Positions 29,001 through 41,000 of a stretch of DNA of 64,000 bases are shown in pieces. Below the pieces are notes generated by a model. It saw only the letters and a list, made by a program, of their open reading frames with translations, had not been told where the DNA came from and did not search any database. The stretch is from the NCBI GenBank assembly GCA_020466095.1, contig CM035806.1, positions 2,789,303-2,853,302 of the forward strand, given 5' to 3'. The DNA comes from Chlorops oryzae. Taxonomy: Eukaryota > Arthropoda > Insecta > Diptera > Chloropidae. A program made the position numbers and the translations under genes. Positions within the stretch are counted from its first letter, which is position 1, and every line of letters starts with the position of its first letter.

Positions 29001-32000
29001 TTTTCATTAAAATGCTTCAACCTGATGCCTTTTCCGCGTTCAAAAAAAAAAAAAAAAAAAAAAAAAAGGACTTTATTTCTTATAAAATATTAAGGCATGC
29101 AACTTACCATGCGAGAGTACACCTTCCTCGAGTAGAGCTTGCCACATGCCAGCCGCCTGTGCGCGCGTATGAACGATCGGCGATAGGTTTACGAGCCAGT
29201 CGACCAGTTCGGTGCCAGGAGCACACTTGCGTATTAATTTGCCCGAGACCTTCGAAGGACGACCAAGACGGACCAAGGCGGCGCGCCGCAGACGAAGAAG
29301 AAACGAAAATGCAAAACGAAAGGAAAGGAAAATGAACAAGACTATTCACAGAACTATAGAGAGTAAAATTGAAAAATAAATTTCAACTGCGAACCCTTAT
29401 GGGGGTCGGGCAGGGTCGGACTGGAACAAGAAATTAAAAGCTTAATAACATCAGCTGGCACGTACTCGATGTATTTTCCATCGATTAAAATTTTAATACC
29501 ACGTCTCGATCTGGGTCTTTTCCATATTCCACCAGTATTTGTTTGCGATTTTCATACTCCTATTGCCCTTGCGCTGACCCTATCCCATACTCGAACCTCA
29601 ATCCATTTGATCCCCCCGCCCCCTTTCCGTTTTATCCCATGTTTTCTTAATCATTCCCTGCATTCACCAGCCAAGCGATGCTTACATACTATAATAAGCA
29701 CTTAATGGAAAAGGACTTACTTTTCTATCCTTAAGACAACTTGAGTTATCAGCGACAAGTAACGTGCGTAATGCCCATCCCATGCGATTCATAGCAGGAC
29801 TCGGCGACTGTAATAAAGAGTAGAAAAAAAGAGAAGAGAAGAGAAGAGCGAGAAAGAAAATAATAAGAAAATATGTTGGATGAAATGCTGTGTGCAAAAT
29901 TTCTAAAATGCAATAAAAACCGACGAGAAATTCTTGGCGGAAGCGTCAAGTGGAATTGCAAGCAGCCAGCCAGCCACGTGTTGTGTGCTGTCTTTCTAAA
30001 ACAGCAAAAAAAAAAAAAAAAAAAAATAGAAAAAAATGGTCCATAATGTGAGTGTGTGCACGAGAATACAAGGATATCCGGAACATACAAGGCCCTTTCC
30101 CTTTCGTGAGTAATTACGTTCGATTTTGTTCGACGTGAACGCGCAAGAGCGACTGACTACTCCACTCGAATAAATATTTCGAAAGGAATTTTTCATCCAA
30201 CCGAATGTCATCGTATCTCGCAGCTATACGAGTATTAAATACGTGCGTATTGTGTTACATTCGGTCTCGTGAGGCATCGTACTATAAACAAAAAAAAAAA
30301 ACAAAAAAAAAAATGCCCCTTAAGAATGTACAAAAAAAGTTCTGCCGCGCGACTGAATTTGACTCCTTTTTCTTCAAGGTTTTTGCGCAAAAATGTTGCG
30401 CTTGGGGAGTCCGCGTTGATACAGTTAAATGGTTTCAATGAAAAATGTTGAAAAAACCGCATCCTTTGGCAACATGTTCAGTGAGAGTTTAGATGGCCGA
30501 ACCGTGATATTGACTAGGGACGAATACGAAAAGAAAACATCGCAAAGTCACTTTTTCATGGCTTTTTTAAGATTATTTCAACTATAAAAAGATGAAATTG
30601 AAACGTTCGATGCTTATAAAGATCCAATTTAATCGGAGCTGGCAAAGCTTTATCACTAATACAAAATTTAAACTTTTTTTCAGTGTATTTTTTTTTTACA
30701 TACTTTTCCAAATGGTTGGCGGGTTACAGCATCAAATAAAGGATTTTTTAAATTTTGTTTCATTTTTCTAATATGGTCTGGCGATTGAATTTAAACACTT
30801 GGAGACTACTTTTTAGATTTTTATTTTGAACGGCCTTTGAAAATATCCTTGAAAATCCTTTTTTAATATCTCACTGTTGGCCATTAATTTCAAAAATTTT
30901 TTTTTTTAATAAACAAATTAATACAAGAAGATAAAAAAATTTAGAGCCGGATTCAAACTGGAAACAGGAAAAAAATTTTTTTAAAAGACTTTTTTTTTTA
31001 CAATTTTTCTCAGTTTGAAAAAAATTTTTTTTTTTTGCATTTCACTGTATATTAGAAACTGAATACACTGAAAAATTTAAATATTCTTTTTCAGTTTTGT
31101 GAAAAATTTTCGTTTTTTTAATTACCTGTTTAAATGAACTTCTTAAATGAATACACTTGAAATTTTTATATAAAACTAAGTTTACGAAATTTATATTTCA
31201 TCTTTTTTTATTTAATGTATTTCTGTTGACTACATATTTATCATTTTTTGAAAAATTATTCGAGGATAATGTTTTTGTATTTATTTTCCACATTTCAGTA
31301 CTGGATATTTGACTGGAGCAACTTCTATGTAGTACACTTTGTACACTTTTTTTAAATATCCATGTTGCGCCTAAATTTGTATTTCTTTTTTTTAATGAAA
31401 TGCAAATACTTAGCGAGTTTTTTAAATAAAATTTGTAGTAGCTTGGCTTAAACTGTGAATACACTGAAAAAAATTTTCAAATCATTATGACTATTTTAGT
31501 TTTGTGGACAAATTTTTCTCAGTTGTAAAAATTAAAAAAATTATGTTTTTGAAATTTCTGTTATAATTGAGACAAACAAACACTGAAAAAACATTTGAAA
31601 ATTGTCTTTGAATTATTTATGTGGAAAAATTTTTCATGTATAAAAAATGTTTTATTTTATGATATTCGACTGTTATATTAGCAAACTGTGAATACACTAA
31701 AAAAATTGTTAAAATTGTCTTTTTAGTTTTGTGGGAAAATTTTTCTCAGTGTAAAAATAAAATTTTTTTTTTTTGATTTCCTGTTGTATTAGCAAACTGG
31801 GAATACACTGAAAAAAAAATTTTAAATTGTATTTTTAGTTTTGTGAAAAAAATGTTCTCAGTGTAAAAATTAAAAAAAAATTTTTTTTTTGATTTCCTGT
31901 TATATTACCAATCGGCCAACGTTTCTTTCATCTTCTTATATTAATTAGTTTTTGAGATATAAAATTTTGAAAAAAGGCTTATTAAAAAAGGATTTTCAAG

Positions 32001-35000
32001 GATATTTCAAGGGCCGTTCAAAATAAAAATCTAAAAAGTAGTCTCCACAGTGTTTTTCGATGGCAGCACCTATCGAAAAATCAACAAAATTTAAGAATTC
32101 CTTTCATGATGCCGTATGCCTTTGCTTAACCCGCCAGACCCTTTCTATCGTTGTTGGGATCTCCTTCGAAACTGTTCAAACGTCCAATCAAGTCGAAATT
32201 TCCGCTCAGTAGTAGATGCATCCTCTGAATGAAAATGCGCCCACAACCAAACTCCCAAACTTAATTCATGTGTGCCTAAAGAGGACAATGCTTATAGCTC
32301 GAGAGTACCTTAAAACTTTTCATCCATATTTGGAACACTTGTGAAGTGAGGAATTCTCACGCAAAGAACTGAGTGTGGTCCAGACACAGACAGCTACATA
32401 TTTTTGTCGTATCTTCCTTACGGCAAGGTATAGAAGATTCGAATTCGAAACATTATCGACCATGACCAATTAGAATTAGTGAGCCAAGCTGGTCGCAAAG
32501 CTGGTCTTGACCAACTTAAGCTTTTTTTTTTTTAATACTTTTATTAATTGTTTTTCTTCATCCGTATAATGGAAGCTTGAATATATGCATATAGCCGGTC
32601 TTAATATTTCGAACACGTTTTCGACCAACGGAAATGTCCTTGAAATAAAAAAAATTCATCGCAAAGTTTCAGCTTAACAATATTATAAACATCAGCCTTG
32701 ATTGTTCCTAGAAATGCGATTAAAAGAAAAAAAAACCAAAAATAAGAGAAAACATTTTCACTGAAAAATAAATTTTTCGAATCTACTCCTTTTATTGCTT
32801 TCGGACCGCAGAGCAACTTTGCACATCGTTTATATCAAATGAAGTTGGCTCTTCGGATGAGAAAATTCCTTTAATTGCAAGCAAAACAATTAAGCGACTT
32901 TGAGTGTGTGCGTGCGTGTTTGTGTGCGTGCGTGTTTGTGTGTGTCCGTAAGCCTCTCATAATTTATGTAAAATGTTCTCTCCAAAAGTTGTTGGTTAAG
33001 TTGTGATTAATTAAGAAGCTTACTCGTCAAATACGACCGAGCAGGCCAAATGCCTCCATAGAAAAAGTAAAACAATTATGAAACCGATAATAATCTCTCG
33101 TCAGATGGCATAGGAACACGAACACAAAGGATTATTTAAGGATATTTGGGGATTTTTCGCTATGGAGTCACAGCCAAAGCATCCTTTTCATTCAAGAAAG
33201 GTAGTAAGCATTTATGAATGAAACGAAAACCCCTTTTGTTCTTTCATTGAATAAATTAATAATACCAACGGGATGAAAAAGAAAAAGAAAACAAAAACGA
33301 GATTCCTAATTTCTCCCTTTTATCTTTTTACTTTCTTTAAAAGCTGTTTTTTTTTTTTTTTTTAATTCTGAAAAATTGATTGTGCGCCAGCTTAACCAAA
33401 AAGTTTCCGACCCCCGACCAACTGAGCTGAACTTTGTCGGTACCTACTTTGAGACGGAAAACTCGGCTGGGATGAAAAACAAAAAAACCCCAAAAAATTA
33501 TTTCAATTATGATTTTTAATTTAAAACTTTCTCCTGTTGAACTTTGAAAGGATTTTCGAATAATGACACCGAAAATTCAATTAAAATAGAGCTGCCAATT
33601 TAGTTATATAAAAAACAAAAATTAAGGACAGTCCTGAGTATGTTTATGAGAAATAATATCAATTTATTTTGTTTCCCCAAAAGAATATCTATTCTAAGTA
33701 CTCTTCAATTGTCGGTGTCACCTGCAGATGACAGAGGGTATTACTTTTTGTTCCATGCGGCAATTTTCTTTTTTCAAATTTTCGTCAAATTTTCAATATT
33801 AATTGATAAAATATGTGCAAAAATCATAAATTTAATTTTTTAATATTTTTTATTTTCAACCAAATAACTTTGAATGTGACTTCATTGACAGCTCGATTCT
33901 CAAGATTCCCGGGGAATTTTCACCCACGGATTTGGAAAATGTTTTCCCATTCTAAGCACACCGGGAAGGGAGTTCACAGGGAGCAAGAATTTCGAACATT
34001 TTTAAGCAAAGGTCATCATTATGCCTCGGAATTTGAATATGTAAAAAAATGAAAAAAAAAAATTCAAAAAAGTCAATTTGGTCGTCTACGGAGGTGATAA
34101 AATAAATGTCAGGCCAATTAATTCTATAGAGATCAGCTTCAAGAGTTTGGAGGTCAATGCGATTGAAATCAAAATATGAGAAAGTTCTGTCACTTTTGGT
34201 TTCCATATGAATTCAAGGTCAAGAGATTAATATGTCTCGACGAGATACAGAGGGTATTATTTGTCAAAGGCAATATTTTTTTCAAATTCTAAATTTCAAA
34301 TAATTGATAAAATTGTGCAATTAAATGAAATATTTTGGACTGAAGTATTGAAGAATTTCCGAAATGAAAAAATTTGAATTGACTCTGCCTGATCACAATT
34401 CCGGAATTTTCACCTAGATTTAATGTTTTCAACGATAATTCCCAGGAAGGGTCGATAAGGAAGAATTTCGAAATTTTTAAGCAAAGGTCATATTATGCCT
34501 CGGATTTTGATGTCAATAGATTGAAATAAAAAAATTTCAAAAAAATCAATTTGGTCGTTACGGAGGTGAATTTGTGGCAATTAATTTATGGAATTCAAAG
34601 TGGAGTCAATATTGAAACAAAAATGAGAAATTCTCATATTGGCATATTTCAAAGGTAGAGTAGATAGTCGGAAAGGGGACAAAACTGGGCACATTACAGC
34701 ACAATAATTTTTTTTCGGGAAATTCCAAAAAGTGCAAGCTAACTTGATGCACATGTTTTGTTTACTTTTTTTTTTAACCCCATAGGTTAGGTAAGTGTGG
34801 CTGCCACCATTAAGGGTGACACACTTAGGCCTCAAAAGGGCCCGTTCTGATCCCACGAATAATGAGAAAACAAAGACGAATTTTATATTCTCGAAGACTC
34901 AAGTTGGTTTCAAGGCACGCTGAAGATACACACAATTATCTATAGTATACTCTCGGTTAAGCGGACACCTACGGGACCGAAAAAAAAAAATGCCCGCTTA

Positions 35001-38000
35001 AGAGGAAAATATTTTAGAAGCAGAAACACTAGAGCATTCCCAAAAAGTGTCCGCTTAAGACGGGTTTCCGCAATCAGAGAGTACACTGCTTTGTATGTAC
35101 TTTTTTGAATAAATCTGGAGTCTCATAGAAACCGAAATTTTTTTTTAAAATCGATTTTAAAATCCTTTAATCCTTTAATTTAATTATTATTAATTAGACA
35201 GTATTTCATTTTCCTACAAAACTATGAATCTTATACCGGTTTAGGTTGTTTATAATTTGACACAAGAAATATTATTTGAAATGATTTTTTTTTTTTTTGG
35301 GCACCATTCAAAGATTTGAAGAACATTTTCCAGATTGTTGTAAATAAATTTGGAACCTTTAATAGCATTCTGTCATCGTTCTAAACGTGATTTTCGACAA
35401 TTTTTTCCGAGCCCTAGTTATCTCTTTTAAGCTGGAACGCCACTATCTGCGCAAATAGCCGATTTTTATCGGGCCAGATCAGCACAAATTTCAACGATTT
35501 CCACAATCACAGTTCAGGCTCATTCACATTATCGTCGCATATTGTCAAAAAGAGAACAAAAAAAGTGGGACAAAAATCGTTCAAGACGATCACACTTCCC
35601 AGCGGAAAATTATCTCCTGCATGACAAAGTCACCAGCGATGTCATCGATGACATATAGGTGACATTGTCACGCATGACATCCTGGAGGACATGTCATCGT
35701 GAAGGGACGCAGTTCAGCGGAAAATTATCTCCTGCATGACAATGTCATCAGTGATGTCATCGAGGACATACAGGTGACATTGCCATGCATGACATCTTGG
35801 AGGACATGTCATCGTGAAGAGACGCAGTTTAGCGAAAAATTATCACCTGCATGACAATCTCATCAGTGATGTCATCGAGGACATACAGGTGACATTGTCA
35901 TGCATGAAACTTTGGGGGACATGTCATCGTGAAGGGATGCTGTTCATGTGCTTGAATCTCATTGGCTATTGAAATTTAAATAAGGTTTTAGCGTCAGTTC
36001 AGCATTAGCATGAAGTGGCGTAGATGATGAGTGCTCGGCTCAGAATCCGAAGATCGCGGGTTCGATCCCTGGCTGAGGCGAACAAATATTGTTAAAAATA
36101 GATTTTTTAAAATTTTCGGAACATTCAAAGGGAAAGAAGGGCAAAGAAGAGAAGTTATCGAAACTGGTTTCTATAAATTGACATTTAAAGAGAAAAGAGG
36201 GAATGTGCTGCTCTCAAATGCTTTTTTCGCCATCGCATTCCCTAGCATGACCAGTGACATTTTCTAATCTTCCGGTGATAATGTCACCGCTGAAGTCCCT
36301 GTCAGCTCCTGTGTAAATGTCATACAAAGTGTCACCGGTAATAGCATGCATTCCGGCTCCGAAGTCACTAGGACATCATCTCGGGGATGTCCGCGGGACA
36401 TTTCCCGCTGGGTTGTCAGCATCAGAGTTCGAAAATGGCGTTCACACTATCGGCGCACTGATTGAGGCAAAAAATATCCTCATTTTATTTAGGGATAAAT
36501 TCAAAAAGGATTTTTAGAAGACCTTCTCAATTGCCGAAATAATTTTATCAAAATAATAAAAATATTTTTCATTAAATTCATTTAAATGATTTTCGTCCTT
36601 TGCCTCATATCTTTTACGTTAATTCAGCTCAGCTTTGAGATGTACGATAAGTTGATTCCCTAATCGATTGAGAAAAACTTCTGCCTACGTGGCCACTATC
36701 AAAGACATACTCTCTGGTCTCACATGAATGCGAAGATATAGATTTTCAGCTTTAAGGAAAATCTCCTTTCTTTTCATGTATCGATTCTTTTTTTTATACA
36801 TGGAAATCATGACGCTCCTTTCGATGGAAAAAAAAAGACAACAAAAAGCGTCCCTTTGGCTTTACTGAAAATCTTTAAATCTTTTCAATCGCTGGATGGA
36901 TGCATAAGAAAACTGCCAAGTAAGAAGAAAAATAAAAGGAAGGATAAAATAAAATCCTTGTACAGTGATGAAATTTGTCCTTCGCTTACATCAATTTGGC
37001 TTGTTTATATTAAGCAAGAGTTGGAAGGCAAAACGAATGAACAAGACAAAAAAAAAATGAAAATGAAAATGAAAATGTAAGCACATCCTCACATGACACA
37101 ACTTCCTGCTCATGTGAGTAGTTGAATTGCCGCAGAATCCGAGCCATGTTGTGTGCATTTTATGTGCAATGAAAGCGAATAAACAATTTCAAAAGCTCTT
37201 AACTTTTTCTGTAATGATCAAATTAAGTTGCCCGCCCGGCACTTATAACGGGGAGCGGTCGATCTGACTTTCTGAATATTGGTTCTCAGCTCCAAACGGA
37301 AGGATACAAAGAGGCGAAATCGGAAATTTCTGCTCTTAGTTGAAGTAATTTCAGTTCATGAACGATGAACGCGCGGTTGTTTCGCGGAATGCTGTTGATT
37401 TGGCCCTCCACTAATGAACCCATTGAAGCGATAAAATAGAAATAAATGTTTTTTTTTTCGCCCCCGCCCCCGATTCCTCCGCGAGAGAGTCAAATGAAGC
37501 TGATGCTGAGGTAAAACTAAAAACTAAAAAAAAAAAATGTACCTATCTATTTTTTTTTTTTTTTTGTCGAACCCGATGAAATTCGGTTTAATTAATTGAT
37601 TGTGAAAGTTTTTCGTGCTGTTGAAGTTTGAAACTCTGACGAAACTTTAAATGAAAATTCAAAGTTTTGTAGTTTGCTTACCTCAGTTATTGGTAAAGCT
37701 GGATTGGGATGGTCTGGGCTAAGTGGTCGTTTTGTTGGCGAAGTTGCAGCTGGAGAGACACCATGTCCAAAGCCTGAAAGAAAATTTTCAACATTTTTCA
37801 AATTCTTATTAAAATGTTCAATTTAAATTAATGTTTAATAAATAAAGAAAAGCTTTACGATCTCGTAAAAATAACAAAAATTCGCTTAATTCATTAAATA
37901 CCGAAAAAAAAAACGATGCTCTAAAATATATTTCCGAAATGAAGCCGTAATATGAATGAAATCTATGAGTCTGTAAAATATGAGTCCCAAATGAGTCAAA

Positions 38001-41000
38001 GAAAATTGGAAGCCCCAAACATTCATTTCAAAATTTCCAGAATTTTATTTTTTTTTCCTGATTTTTACTACAATTTTCCACACTTTTTTAAAGTCATGCA
38101 TATGTATGATGCGAGTATGTATATGTCCGTGAGTATATATGTACGTAGTGATTTTTTATGTAAAAAAAAATTTACTGGCGAGTCAAAATTGAGTGCAGAA
38201 TTACTCATACATAATTGAATCTTATACTTATGGCATCATTCGTTTTATGAATTAGAGGTGGAGAAACAATCGATAGCATTATCGATACTATCGATGGTTT
38301 CAAACTATCGAAAACATCGATGGTTTTTGAAGACTGAATTCAACTGTCGACTATTGAAATTATCGATAATCAAAGTTATCGATTATCGAAATTATCGATC
38401 ATTGAAACGATCGATTGTTGAACCAATCTATCATTTAGACTATCGATTAACGAAACAATCAATCATTGAGCTATCGATAATTGAAGCTATCGTCTATTTA
38501 TACAATCGATAATTGAATTGTTGAAACTGTCGATTATTGTAGTAATAGATTATTGAAGTAATAGATTATTGAACCTATCAATTGTTGAAACTATCCATTA
38601 TTGAAACTCGATTATTGAACCTATCGATTATTTAACCTATCGGTTTTCGAAACTATCGAATATCGGACCGTTGATTAGCGAACTGTCGATAGCTCTCTAG
38701 CTTTAAGAAACCCATTAATAAGACCAACTTACACACCTTGCCGTCATGTAAAATCTTCGAAAATTCTGCGATTCTGATGTGTCTTATGTGCTATGAAATG
38801 ATCGATTATTAAAATTATGAATCATTAAAATATCGATTATAAAACGTATCGATAATAAAAATTGTCGATTGCACAAATTGTCAATATAAATTATCGATTA
38901 TATAACTTATCGATTATACAAATTGGCAATACAAACTATCGATTAAACAAATTATCGATCATTTAAATGATCGATTATTCAGACTATCGGTTATTTAGAC
39001 TATCGATTATCGAACTATCGATAGCTCTGCCAAACCCATAAATAAGACAAAATTACACACCTTGCCCCGTCATGAAAAATCCTCAGAAATTCTGCGAGTC
39101 TTATGTGTCCTATTTTATAAACAAAATGAGAATTATAGACCTCATAGTAAACTGCATATACTACGATTATAAAATATGGAAAATTGAGTAAGAAATGCTG
39201 AAAATTCGGCTCCCTGTATATTACCAAGTGACAGGCCCGTACGCACGGGGGAAGAGGGGAGCTTGGGGTTCTTAACCCCCCATAGATGGTTTGAAAATTT
39301 TTTTTACACGGCATTTCAAAAAATTGCTTGAAGGCATAGTTTGTATTTTCATATTTCCAACATATATTGTGAAAAAAAATTTAACAAAGAGATTTGGGCC
39401 TCTAGGATTCGATTAGTAACACAGCGTAACGTAACGATAACATACATACTTGAGTTTACATCAGCTTTTTAATATCAAATTCTTAGTAAATAATCTGACG
39501 TAAAACTAGATTTTTAAAAGGGCTCACATACAGGGTTTTCCGTTTGTGATGGTCAACCGGTCGGGAGCTGATAGAGGGGGTCAGAACTAACAAAAAATCG
39601 TATGGCAGGGGGGGCTCCAAAATGCACCCCTGAGCAGTTATAAGGGAAAGAAAGAAATTTGCAGTTGTTTCAGAAAAAAAAATTGTCACGCCTCAACGTT
39701 TGTATCCAAGATAAAAATTTTAAAATGCAGTTCGACAGAGAATTGTCAGACCTTTCTAGGCGTATAAAAAAGTCTTACACTTTATTGCAGCTTCAAGGGT
39801 ATTTGAGCCTTCAAAGTCAAAATTTTAAAATTTTTTAAACAGTTTTTGACTTTGAGAGCCATTTTGGTATGAAAAAGGTCCTATTAACACCCAAATTTTT
39901 TATTTTATTTTATTTTAATCAAAATGCTGGATCGATTTCCTTTAATTTGGTACCCCATATGTCTAATAAATTTTTTGAAAATAAGATGAGAAAATTAAAT
40001 ATCTAAATGAACATCTATCCGTTTGCTATCAATGAAGTCGGACTTATTAGATTTGATACAGCAAAACTAATAAATACTTATTATTCCTTTGATCATGATG
40101 ACGATAATGATGACATGAGGATGGGAGACACAGACTGTACCCTGAGAATCAGGCAATTTTGTCCATTTTGCCATCCCGAGTAAAGGAAAGGAAATGGAAT
40201 GGAATGGAAGAGGATAGAAAGGAGTTGAGCTCTCTCAGAGCTTCTTGGTTTTGACTGAGGTACCCAAGAAGATCTGGGAGTTGTACATTATGGATATTCT
40301 CCATGCTCAGTACGTCACGACCCCACATTCTCGCCGCCCTAATCCTTGAGAAAGCAGGAGCAGCAGCACAAGTAGTCCCCATCCTCAAGGCAGGAAGTGC
40401 ACGCATGCGGTCTGCAATGACTCCTAAGTATTTATGTTCGACCACATCAAATGTTATCAAGCCGACAAGATTCCGCAGATCAGCTCCCTTCAGTCGAAGG
40501 AGAAAATCTGCGGTTTTCTCGTTTGGCTCTTTATATGATTCCTTTGAGTACTTAGAATGGATTTACTGGATGCAGACAGACGAAGCACAAGTTCTCAAGA
40601 ATTTAAAATTTCTATAAAAATTCTTTAAAAATTAACTAAAAATTAACTTACCGTTCTTTAATTTGCAGCTCGTTATAATGTCATTCATCAATTCCTTGTT
40701 TTTCTGAAAGAAACAAGAACAAAAAGAGGACAATGTTAAATGATAAAATGATTCGGTTTTAATTTGCCATAAAAAATAAGTATAAGAGCTGTGACTTGAA
40801 CTTGATATTATTATTTATGTTATGTTTGCGGTCGGAAATCAAAACAAAACAAAACAAGATAAAAACGAACAGAAACCAGAGCACACACACACACACACAA
40901 TGGCACCGAACAAAATAGAAAAAGAAACGAGAAATAAAAGCCGAGCAAAACAAACGATCAAAATAATAATAAAACTTTGTTGACATTTGATATTACGCGT

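Noticed and set aside
28904..29335. 143-codon plus frame overlapping Epac exon 5
   Set aside because: It is the antisense shadow of exon 5 extended through a poly-A run.
29440..29560. Short minus-strand frame [20 protein letters not shown] as a possible extra Epac exon between exons 4 and 5
   Set aside because: Exons 4 and 5 already join in phase 0 with no missing DEP residues, and the frame has no matching acceptor/donor pair.
35613..35945. CRISPR-like array
   Set aside because: Only three units of about 115 bp without spacer/repeat alternation, in a eukaryotic genome; it is a subterminal tandem repeat of a transposon.
36012..36084. A genuine tRNA gene (Leu-like anticodon CAG)
   Set aside because: A and B boxes are present, but the anticodon loop would have 8 nt and no acceptor stem closes; better explained as a SINE head.
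40149..40460. 103-codon minus frame and overlapping plus frame near 40303-40617
   Set aside because: No domain, both strands open, and located within the intron between exons 2 and 3, whose splice phases already match.
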